11,652 nucleotides of DNA from Thalassiosira profunda (Eukaryota; Bacillariophyta; Thalassiosirophyceae; Thalassiosirales; Thalassiosiraceae): the NCBI GenBank assembly GCA_036939355.1, contig JALLAP010000593.1, positions 1 to 11,652 on the forward strand, given 5' to 3'. This document shows, one piece after another, positions 1-7,049 of this stretch (positions are counted from its first letter, which is position 1; each line of letters begins with the position of its first letter). The position numbers and the translations under genes were made by a program. The notes under the pieces were generated by a model. It ran no database searches, was not told the origin of the DNA, and worked only from the letters and a program-made list of their open reading frames with translations.

Positions 1-559
1 AGTCGCAGTCGGGGACGTTGTGCACCACGACAAAGTCGTCGGTGGCCGCGTCGTAGACGAAAAAGAGGACCTCCCGGTGGAACGCCCGCGCGGCCAGCAG
101 GGCCGCGTCGATATCGTACGCGGTCACGTTGGGCCTCCGCTCGGCCGGAATGCCCGGGGCATTTGCCGCGGCCAACACGGCCTTCTCGACGTCGGGCGCC
201 AGCTCGGACTGGCCCGTCTCGGCCTTGCGCGCGCGCGCCGCGGCGGCTCGGAGGGATCGCTTCCGCAACGCCGCGGCGTCCTCTTTGGAGCGCTTGCGGA
301 TGGTGACCGAATGGATGATGGCCGTGCCGAGGGAGCGCCGGCCCTTTTTATGGGCGCCGAGGCGCGCGTCGGACTGCAACAAGAAGCGGTGGCCGGGAAC
401 GCAGTGGTCGTAATCAATTTCGCCCCGCTCCGCCGCCAGGAGGGAGAAGGCGAGGTGGAGGACGCACGCGGACGCTATGGCGGTGAAGGCGAGGCCGGAC
501 CGCCGTCGCCGCTTCCGCCGGCGGTCGCCGTCGGGCTTGTGCAGGGTCGAGCCGCCCAT
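1..559 (-). CDS. Partial type II membrane protein, probable GT90 (CAP10-like) glycosyltransferase paralogue, 3' end cut by window edge
   Basis: The frame is open from the ATG at 559 to the left edge, 186 codons without a stop. The protein starts with a strongly basic stretch (residues 13-20, RRRKRRRR) followed by a hydrophobic segment at about 22-43, then a charged Ala/Arg/Lys-rich stem. This is the layout of a type II signal anchor, as in Golgi or ER glycosyltransferases. Residues 146-181 align without gaps to residues 105-140 of the GT90 protein encoded at 953-2823, with 14 of 36 identities, including VYD, TD and FV. The block contains one N-glycosylation sequon (NVT, 144-146). The catalytic region would lie beyond the window, so the enzyme assignment rests on this paralogy alone. 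The gene is divergent from the GT90 gene. The antisense strand is also open but is a GC-driven shadow. Confidence 0.72.
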   Translation of the reverse strand, partial: MGGSTLHKPDGDRRRKRRRRSGLAFTAIASACVLHLAFSLLAAERGEIDYDHCVPGHRFLLQSDARLGAHKKGRRSLGTAIIHSVTIRKRSKEDAAALRKRSLRAAAARARKAETGQSELAPDVEKAVLAAANAPGIPAERRPNVTAYDIDAALLAARAFHREVLFFVYDAATDDFVVVHNVPDCD

Positions 560-952
560 CTTTCGACTACTGTGTGCACAAGATGTGCACTGAATCTGAC
601 GGGCGAGGCGAGCGAGGTGCCGCCGCTGCTACTGGTTATCGCCGCCGCTAGGATTGCAATTATGAGCGTGCCGCTTCGCCATGGCCTCTGCTCTGGCCCC
701 GTTTGCCGCAGGTGGCGGGGCGGTCATCTCTTCGAGCGAGGTCACCGAGGAGAGGAGGTCATTGGTCTACGTAGGAATTCAGCACCTTATTTTACGTGGC
801 CGCCGTCCTCTCCCCTTTCTCTCCTCTCTCCTCGACGCGCAGCTTACGTGGCCGTCCTCCTCTCCGGACGGAAGGGTGCCGACGTCGAGGACGCCGACGC
901 CTCTCAAAGCGATGCACCAACCTAAAACAACGATGGCCACGCCACAGACGGC
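560..952. promoter_or_regulatory. Shared divergent promoter region of the two GT90-type genes
   Basis: This stretch of about 390 bp separates two start codons that point away from each other, so it must hold both promoters and 5' leaders. Visible elements are a palindromic ATTGCAAT at 653-660, a TACGTAGG at 768-775, and two near-identical 22-bp copies beginning TTACGTGGCCG at 792 and 844. The stretch just before the plus-strand gene turns A-rich (CCTAAAACAACG), as expected for a leader. No clear TATA box is seen. Promoter function is inferred from position. Confidence 0.5.
792..865 (+). repeat. Two 22-bp direct repeats with a G-box-like core (TTACGTGGC)
   Basis: Copies at 792-813 and 844-865 match at 20 of 22 positions with a period of 52 bp. 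Each contains ACGTGGC, the core recognised by bZIP factors in many eukaryotes, and a following CCTCTCC. They lie 88-161 bp upstream of the start codon at 953, and between the two divergent GT90-type genes. A regulatory role is inference; the repeat itself is directly visible. Confidence 0.6.
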
Positions 953-2823
953 ATGGCCACGCCCACCTCGACGCGGCATCGCCGGCGTAGGAGGGGCGCC
1001 GCCGCTGCAGCCTGCCTGATGCTGGCCTCCTTCTTCGCCGCCGACTGCATCATTGGTGACGACCTGCCTCGTTTTTCGCCGCGACGGCAGCTCCTCCGCT
1101 CCCTCGACGCCTCCCACGCCAGATTAGAGGAATTGGATGCGGAATCCGTTCGGAAGGCCACGCTGCAGTATGACGATGGCAACGCAGTCGAGGAAAGCGT
1201 CGAAAACGACACACGAGATGAAGATGGTGCATCAACCGCAATGAAGCCGCCGCCCGCGCCGCTGCCTGCGTACACCCTCGCCGATGCCCTCCTCGAGGCG
1301 CCCAAGTGGGAGCACACCTTCGCCCTCCTCGTCTACGATCCAACCACGGATGAGTTTGTGGGCTACCATTCCAAGCACCACCAATGGCATTCGAGCGGGA
1401 AGAAATTGTGGGCGAGCCTGTCGCACCTGGCCGGCATGCTGCGAAATTCCTTTCCAGAGCGGTTTCGATCCGACCGAGAGGAGTTTGTCATTGCAATCGG
1501 GAGCGGAGATTATCCCCACGTCAAGCTGGCGTCTCTTCCGCACAAAGGAGGGGCGCCCGTGCTCATGTTCGGGAGCGTCTTTCGCGATCCGACGCTGTAT
1601 CCCAACATGATTCCGATGCCGACGCCCGGATTGCACTTAGGGTGTTTCGAACTCTATGCGCGGACGGGGGACGTGTGCGGTGGATTCGGGAGTGCCTTGC
1701 CTGTGGTACCGCAGTTGACGTGGGACGATTTGATCGTGCGTTTTCCGATGCTGCATTGCATGTTATCCACAGGTCGTCGATGCGCTCTCGCTCACCAATG
1801 CTCGCCTTACTTTCGACAGCCGCAAGTCATCTGGCGGGGGACGGACTTTGGCTATCTTTCTCGGCTCCTGCGTCCCAAGCTCTCCGCGCCGTTGGGGAAT
1901 TATATCGAAGGGATGGTGAAGAATCGGAAAGCTACCGTCACGGGCCACCTGGAGAAGAAACGGGCGGTGACGCAGGTCCTGCGCGAGCAGTACGACAGAT
2001 TGCTCCCGAGATGGAAGGGGGCAGTGTTGACGGCGGAAGCTGAACTGGAAGCGGAAGCCGCCGGAGGCAATCAAACCATCGCCTGGGCCGACATTCGATT
2101 CTCTCGACAAATGCACAACGGCATGCTGGCACCAACGAAGGGCTCGACGATCTACCAAACATACGACGAGGTGGACATCGCCACGGGCGACTTCCTCTCC
2201 AAGCCTGCGCACGCCAAACATCGATACCAGACTGATCTCGGCGGGGGTGGCGGGGTAAGTCGCAAAAGAGTTTTATGAAAGCCTCTGGATGAGCACTGTG
2301 GTGCTCATAACTTCTCCTCTCTTTTCCGGTACAGACAACCTGGACCGGTACGCTGGACAAACTCGCGATGCCGGGGTTGCTGTTTCATCATGTCACGCCG
2401 ACGAAGGACTACTTTTACGATTCGTTGGAAGCGTGGGTACATTACGTGCCAGTTGCTGCCGACCTCTCGGACCTACGGGAGAAGTACGAGTGGGCGGAAT
2501 CCCACCCAGCAGAAGCGCAGCGGATCGCGGAGAGGGCGACAGATTTCGTACGTCATTTGGGCACGGCAGACGGACTCAGTAAAATGTTCGACGAGACGTT
2601 CCGTACGCCGCTGCGGAGGGTGATCGAGGCGTATCGACCGACATCCTCGTCCAACGATGCGACCGGACGGGCGTGGAGGGATGTGTTGGCGGAGAACGAC
2701 ATGGTGCCCGTGTTGCGGTGCGCCGTGCGTGTGGACCAGATCGCATCCTGCAAGTCGGTGGAGGGGGCGATGGACGCCGCGTTGCAGAAGCGGATGCGCC
2801 TGCCGATCTTCGTGGAGCAGTAG
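953..2823 (+). CDS. Type II membrane glycosyltransferase, CAP10/GT90 family, two exons (953-2254, 2335-2820 plus stop)
   Basis: Joining 953-2254 to 2335-2823 gives 596 residues in one frame. Residues 8-14 are basic (RHRRRRR) and about 15-35 are hydrophobic, a signal anchor placing the rest in the ER/Golgi lumen. The body is GT90/CAP10: FALLVYDPTTDEFVGYHS (123-140), IGSGDYP (182-188), FGSVFRD (206-212), RQPQVIWRGTDFGYL (288-302), and KHRYQTDLGGGGGTTWTG (422-439). The last is followed by FHHVTPTKDYF and WVHYVPV (468-474). The family moves a sugar from a nucleotide donor to protein or glycan (POGLUT, fungal xylosyltransferase, algal CAP10 proteins); donor and acceptor cannot be read here. Sequons are at 85 (NDT) and 373 (NQT). 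The start is the first ATG in frame. An out-of-frame ATG at 933 lies upstream. If the intron is retained, a stop at 2276-2278 removes the C-terminal GT90 segment. Confidence 0.9.
2255..2334 (+). other. Spliceosomal intron in the GT90 gene, phase 0, with internal hairpin
   Basis: The donor is GTAAGT at 2255 and the acceptor CGGTACAG ending at 2334 after a pyrimidine-rich tract; length is 80 bp. Removing it joins GGGGG to TTWTG, restoring the conserved GT90 segment in frame. A perfect 8-bp stem (ATGAGCAC/GTGCTCAT) with a TGTG loop spans 2289-2308 and includes the best branch-site match, CTCAT with A at 2307. Confidence 0.93.
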
Positions 2824-2959
2824 ATAGCAATTGGTGCGGACGAGAGAAGGCCACACCAGTCGTGCAATCTCGCGACCAAACACAATCCCAGGACTGAACT
2901 CTCTCGCTCGCCACCGACGACTCCGGGGGGACTGAACGCTTGCGAGACTCTCTTCCTCA

Positions 2960-2995
2960 AGAGCGCTCATAAAAAGCTTCGGACTCACTCAGCAA
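2960..2995 (+). promoter_or_regulatory. Candidate TATA-like and initiator elements for the 142-residue orphan gene
   Basis: CATAAAAAG at 2968-2976 is a TATA-like run, and ACTCACTCAGC just downstream (about 2983-2993) resembles a stramenopile-type initiator with a CA at its centre. They lie 25-50 bp upstream of the ATG at 3017, inside a 193-bp gap after the GT90 stop codon. The spacing fits a compact promoter, but the match is by eye only. Confidence 0.35.
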
Positions 2996-3016
2996 AGGCA
3001 ACCGACTACAACAACC

Positions 3017-3528
3017 ATGGCGACGCCATCCCCTCCCAACGCTGCCAAGCTCGTGGCAAAGGCGAAGAAGTGTAAGGGAGCCAAGACTGTAGAGGCAGTC
3101 TGCGACCTCATCAGTGAAAACGCCAGCTGGTGCGATGGAAAAGTCATCGACGAGTCGATTATGAAGGTCCTTCTTGATGCGACCGATGCGATGGCGATCG
3201 TGCACGAGCGTTATGAGAATTGTGACATGGCGGAGATCGCGAGGAAGATGTTCAACGGCGAGGAGGACGATTGGGGTGAGATACAACCATCGATCGTGTC
3301 TATTATTTTGTTTCGGCGCATTAATCCGACTGACCTGTCTTTCCTCTTCGTCCGGAAGCCGAATCTGCTTGGAGCTCTCTCAATGATGCGTGGCTGCACG
3401 TGGTCAAGAGCCACCCCGAGTTCGTGACGAAAGATGTCCTTCGCACTCTGGGACAGATCAGCTGGGGCGATTTCGAAGGGATGAGCGGCCTGGAGGACAG
3501 CGCGGAATACCAACTTCTTGCCTACTAG
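3017..3528 (+). CDS. Orphan small soluble protein, 142 residues, two exons (3017-3275, 3359-3528)
   Basis: The ATG at 3017 sits in a strong eukaryotic start context (ACAACCATGG). Joining the exons across an 83-bp intron gives 142 residues ending QLLAY. I do not recognise the family. The first 25 residues are Ala/Lys-rich (KLVAKAKKCKGAKT). The middle is predicted by eye to be helical and acidic (DATDAMAIVHERYENCDMAE), followed by EEDDWG at the exon junction. The second exon is Trp-rich (AWSSLNDAWLHVV, ISWGDFEGMSG). There are four cysteines, all in exon 1 (including AVCD, SWCD and ENCD), but no CxxC pair, signal peptide or membrane segment. It reads as a small intracellular protein. Retaining the intron would give a 136-residue protein with a different C-terminus, because the intron has no stop in that frame. 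The next gene is convergent. Confidence 0.75.
3276..3358 (+). other. Spliceosomal intron in the orphan gene, phase 1
   Basis: The donor is GTGAG at 3276 and the acceptor CCGGAAG ends at 3358, giving 83 bp. A CTGAC branch-site match (A at 3333) lies 25 nt from the acceptor, followed by a pyrimidine-rich tract. Splicing turns the G left over after TGG into GCC (Ala) and keeps an open frame to the stop at 3526-3528. Confidence 0.85.
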
Positions 3529-3822
3529 GCCTTTTCTCTTTGTGCCTTCGGAGTACATGCTCCAGAGCACTAGTCATCGTAATTGTTGATTACTAGAATG
3601 AATCTCCCGAAAGAGTTCTATCAGTCAGTAATAATAGCGATATGAAATCCCCTGAAATACTCGCCCATGCAACAGGTGGAACAGACGCCGTGGTATATTC
3701 GTGTCTGGCAAGTATCTGTAACTCCCCTGCTGCAACCTCTCTCATTTGCAATGCGCATCGAACAACCCCCCAATCCAATGTCTGTATGCCGCCCCTCTTT
3801 TCTCGCGTGTCTCGCCCCGACA
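3529..3822. other. Convergent 3' intergenic region
   Basis: This gap separates the ends of the plus-strand orphan gene and the minus-strand TPR gene. It is more AT-rich than the flanking exons and should hold both 3' UTRs and polyadenylation sites. No canonical AATAAA, gene or strong inverted repeat was seen. The short frames here have no recognisable protein features. Confidence 0.5.
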
Positions 3823-4969
3823 TCACTCAGAATCAACGAGGCGCTGGCCCTTCCCGTACAGCTTCTCGCAGTTCTTTGCATTCTTCACCACAGCAGCCAC
3901 GTACGCCGCGGTATCCACGACGGGAGGCTCCTCTGTCTCCTCCACGCGAAGCACGACCACCTTGCTGGTCTTCAAGCAGTCGCACATGAGACGGTTGAGC
4001 AATTCGGTGCGAGCCTCCTTGGACCAGACCACGATCGCGGTGACCCAGTACCCCGTCTCGGGCACGGGAAAGGCGCCCCCCGCCTTCTCCAAGGCGTCAG
4101 GTCCCTCCGACCACTCCGGAAGCTTCTCGCTGTTCACGTAGGCCAAGATTTTGTCCATTGGCACCGACTCGTCAAGATCTACGGCGAGGAGCTCCGGCTG
4201 AAGCGGGGCCACGTCCCTGGGCTTCCCCTCGATGGAAGCTGTCTTCACCGAATAGAAAAACATCAGCTCGTCCTCAGGATCTTTGACCTTCTTGACCACA
4301 ACGGGGGCACGGTTGGTAGGCATAGTGTCCATCGTCTCGACAATGATGTCGTGATAGTTTGCCAACACTTTCAACGCGAATCCGTTCGCTTTTGGATCAA
4401 TGAGTTGGAGGCCCGCCTCGCAGGCCTGCCTCGCCTTCCCCCACTGTTGCAACTCCATGTGACAACGGGTGAGAGTACACCACAGAAGGCCAAAGCACTC
4501 GTCCCCCTTGAAGTCCACGGGTGGGAGGGTGAGGTCCAGGCCGAGCTGAGCATCCCAGATCTGCAAATGTCCGTGTGGTTAGCTTTGTGGATACGCGAGC
4601 AGAGTTGATATACATCTATGATGTGCACATTACCGCGAGTTCCCACTGCTTCGCATTCCACGCCGTCTCCGCACGGTGGTGGAAGTAAGTGTGGTTGAAC
4701 GGGTCCAATGTGATGGCTTGAGTGTACATCTCGTGGGCGATTTGGTTCTGCTTCGCCTTCTTGAAGACTCGAGCTTCCGTGGCAATCTTCTCGGCTTCAG
4801 CATTGAGCCGTGGATTGTGAAGGCGAGATTCATTGAACGAGCTCCCCAGACGGTGGCGCTCCTCGGTTTGCTCCTTCAGGGACACCAGCTGGGTGAAGAA
4901 CTCGGGAGAGGGCTCGGCGAGGGACATGTCGACCTTTTCGGCCTTAGCTTTCCTGGATTTCTTGCCCAT
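3823..4969 (-). CDS. TPR-repeat protein with unrecognised C-terminal domain, two exons (4969-4634, 4560-3823)
   Basis: The joined product is 357 residues starting MGKKSRKAKAEK, a short basic tail. Residues about 62-122 form TPR-like helices: YTQAITLDPFNHTYFHHRAE followed by WNAKQWELAIWDAQLGLDL, with the usual pattern of bulky residues, Ala and a closing Pro. A third TPR-like unit follows (LTRCHMELQQWGKARQACEA). TPRs bind partner proteins, commonly chaperones, so an adaptor role is the safest inference. The rest, about 200 residues (DPEDELMFF, ILAYVNSEKLPEW, GYWVTAIVVWSKEART, CEKLYGKGQRLVDSE), belongs to no family I recognise. No signal peptide or membrane segment is seen. The start at 4969 is the first ATG in the frame. 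The frame stays open upstream to about 5110 but without an ATG. The gene is divergent from the RING/Sel1 gene. Confidence 0.85.
4561..4633 (-). other. Spliceosomal intron in the TPR gene, phase 0
   Basis: The donor on the minus strand is GTAATG from 4633, the acceptor ATTTGCAG ends at 4561, and the length is 73 bp. A CTAAC branch site (A at 4579) is 18 nt from the acceptor. Splicing joins WELA to IWDAQLG inside a TPR helix. The unspliced frame meets TAG within 30 nt. Confidence 0.9.
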
Positions 4970-5423
4970 GTCCTTGATGTGGGTTTCCTTTGTGCGGTGC
5001 AGGAAAAAATGATGACGCGTTTGGGAAGGGGAGCGAGCAGCCGTGACGGTGAAATTTACAGAGACGGTTCCCCGATGCTGGAAGGGGGGGGGGGATGTGG
5101 AGCGGGGCAATGGACTGCCGGCGCTCTTGAGGCGAGGACGGGTCCTACGGCGTGGTCGGCAACGCGGCGGATCTTTTGCTTGCTTGTGATGAGGAAGAGA
5201 GGAGGTACAGATATTGATGTAGGAGGAGGCGATCTTCGGTTAGGTAGTTTATGTAAGGAATACTTTTGGTTGGGGGTCCCCAACCCCCCCGTAGGCCCGC
5301 GTGGAGCATCGGCGGATATTGTTCTCAGATCACCGGCGCAAGAGCAAAAACGCTGCGCCTCTCCCTGTCGCGGCGGTCATTTATTTTCCTTCACCACATC
5401 TTGGACCTGCACCTCAACTCAAA
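4970..5423. promoter_or_regulatory. Divergent promoter region between the TPR and RING/Sel1 genes
   Basis: Both flanking genes are transcribed outward from this 454-bp stretch, so it should contain two promoters. It holds a run of 11 G at 5084-5094, an interrupted palindrome GGTTGGGG-GT-CCCCAACC at 5268-5285, and a C-run immediately after it. No protein-coding frame is convincing. The ATG at 5424 is preceded by CTCAAA, an A-rich context typical of the other leaders in this window. Confidence 0.5.
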
Positions 5424-7049
5424 ATGGGGCGTCACCGTCGCGGAAAGGGCGGCAAGGGCAAGAACAAAAGGAAGGGCGGCGGTGGTGGGCCGCGCCCTAA
5501 ATTGCGGTTCAGTTATGGAGACCGGGTGGAGTGTCGAGCCAACGACGCTTGGGCCACCGGAACAATCGTGAGGCTGTGGTATGATACGGAAAAGGACTAC
5601 GACGATGGAAAGTGGACCTTTCACGAAGGCGTGCCGGGATTCATTGCGCCGTATCAGATACTGTTGGACAGTGGCGATCTCCTGTTCGCGCCAGAAGACA
5701 CCGACGATTTAATCCGAAAGTCGGATGCACCGCCGATGCCGATCGACCACGGGCGTGGCACGCGTGTAGAGGTCAAGCTTGGCCAAAGTTTGGATTGGCG
5801 AGTGGGCACGGTCATCTCCGCCGACAAAAAATGGCCGTACTACATCGCGTTTGATGACGGGGAATACCACAATTTTTATGGCCCAGAGCAGTTTATTCGA
5901 GCATGCGATCTGCGCTTCCGCGTCGGTGATAGGGTGGAGCTAAAGCGCGGAGAGTGGGCACCGGGGACGATCGTGAGGCTCCAAGTAGAAAATGATTTCT
6001 GGGAGGAAGGGGGCACCGTTCCATACGAAATGAGGCTGGATGATGGGACAGTCCTCTACATTCCCACGGACACAGATGAATTCGTCAGAGAATCAACGGC
6101 CCCTCCGCTCGAGGTGCAGTTTGCTCGAGGGGAACGGGTGGAGTGTAAGTTGGGGGAGAAATGTGACGATTGGCGCCCTGCAACTGTCGTCCAATCAAAT
6201 GAGGACTGGGCTCAACACGACCGTCCTCCATACTTTTTGCGATTTGACGATGGGAGCTATGACGACTTTTGGGGACCGCAAAGCTGCATCCGAGCCAGTA
6301 GTATTGCTCCAGAGGTTTCAGATCTGAACGAGCTGTCTCTGGCGGGGATTAGCGAAGAGGAGATGTTCGCTCCTCCTCCAACTCGACCCGACTGTCCAAT
6401 CTGCTTCATCCCTCTTCCTATTGAGTGCGACGAGTACCGCAATGAGCCGTGTTGCGGAAAGACTATATGCAGCGGATGTGATGTTGCGCAAATGGACGAG
6501 TTTGGGCAGAGAAAAGCCTGCGCATTTTGCCGATCGCCCTTGTCTCTGACCGAAGAAGACTTTCTGTCTTTGATCCGAAAAAGGGTCGAGCTCGGCGATG
6601 CCGAGGCAACATTCTGCTTGGGCTGTCACTATTCGAGAGGAGCTTATGGACTGCCCGAGGACGACAAAAAAGCTTTCGAGCACTTCCTTCGAGCTGCAGA
6701 GCTGGGATCCGGCCGTGCTTGCACCAATGTTGCAACCGAATACTTGTACGGAAATGGGTCAATTGTAGAAAAGGACGAAGCAAAGGGCATCCATTGGTTC
6801 GTTCAGGGCGCCAAACTGGGAGAAGTGCGTGCGATGTACGGCCTTGGTGGTTACGCCGAACAAGCTGGCAAGAAGGAGATTGCTGCCAGGCATTTCACAA
6901 TGGCTGCGGCTGCAGGGTTCGCTCCTGCACTCACCTTTGTTCAATATCTGTACAGGCAGGGAGTTTTGAGCAAAGAGGAATACGCAGAAGTTCTGCGTGC
7001 AAACCAGAGATCCAAGGAGGAGGAGTGGAGCAGAGAGAGAGAGATATAG
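5424..7049 (+). CDS. RING finger, Sel1-repeat protein with four N-terminal Tudor/SH3-like modules, 541 residues
   Basis: Single exon, first ATG in frame at 5424 (AAAATGG). Residues 3-26 are Arg/Lys/Gly-rich. Four small beta modules follow: GDRVEC...GTIVRL...LLDSGDLLFAP (32-99), RGTRVEVKLG...IAFDDGEYHNFYGP (111-160), GDRVELK...GTIVRL...RLDDGTVLYIP (168-223), and RGERVECKLG...RFDDGSYDDFWGP (235-290). They alternate as A-B-A-B. A cysteine-rich finger of RING type follows, with pairs at C324/C327, C343/C344, C349/C352 and C366/C369 (CPIC, CCGKTICSGC, CAFC). Sel1-like repeats run about 383-510 (DAEATFCLGCHYSRGAYGLP, LYGNGSIVEKDEAKGIHWFVQGA). RING-Sel1 proteins ending in a KEEYAEVLRA-like tail form a large family in diatoms and relatives. 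RING suggests E3 ubiquitin ligase activity, with Sel1 as adaptor. What the beta modules bind is unknown. Confidence 0.9.
   Translation: MGRHRRGKGGKGKNKRKGGGGGPRPKLRFSYGDRVECRANDAWATGTIVRLWYDTEKDYDDGKWTFHEGVPGFIAPYQILLDSGDLLFAPEDTDDLIRKSDAPPMPIDHGRGTRVEVKLGQSLDWRVGTVISADKKWPYYIAFDDGEYHNFYGPEQFIRACDLRFRVGDRVELKRGEWAPGTIVRLQVENDFWEEGGTVPYEMRLDDGTVLYIPTDTDEFVRESTAPPLEVQFARGERVECKLGEKCDDWRPATVVQSNEDWAQHDRPPYFLRFDDGSYDDFWGPQSCIRASSIAPEVSDLNELSLAGISEEEMFAPPPTRPDCPICFIPLPIECDEYRNEPCCGKTICSGCDVAQMDEFGQRKACAFCRSPLSLTEEDFLSLIRKRVELGDAEATFCLGCHYSRGAYGLPEDDKKAFEHFLRAAELGSGRACTNVATEYLYGNGSIVEKDEAKGIHWFVQGAKLGEVRAMYGLGGYAEQAGKKEIAARHFTMAAAAGFAPALTFVQYLYRQGVLSKEEYAEVLRANQRSKEEEWSREREI

Noticed and set aside
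20..925. A 301-codon open frame on the plus strand
   Set aside because: It is antisense to the partial GT90-type gene and runs on through the promoter. Its composition (Arg/Gly/Ala-rich, no domains) is that of a GC-driven shadow, while the minus-strand frame has a signal anchor and a paralogous block.
3667..4608. A 313-codon plus-strand frame opposite the TPR gene
   Set aside because: The minus-strand reading gives TPR motifs, a sensible intron and an ATG in context; the plus-strand frame is Leu/His/Arg-rich with no recognisable features.
4970..5110. N-terminal extension of the TPR protein by 47 codons
   Set aside because: The upstream frame is open but starts with TTG, and the first ATG is at 4969 followed by a typical basic start (MGKKSRKAK).
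5301..5423. N-terminal extension of the RING/Sel1 protein by 41 codons
   Set aside because: The upstream frame begins with GTG, not ATG; the ATG at 5424 has a strong context.
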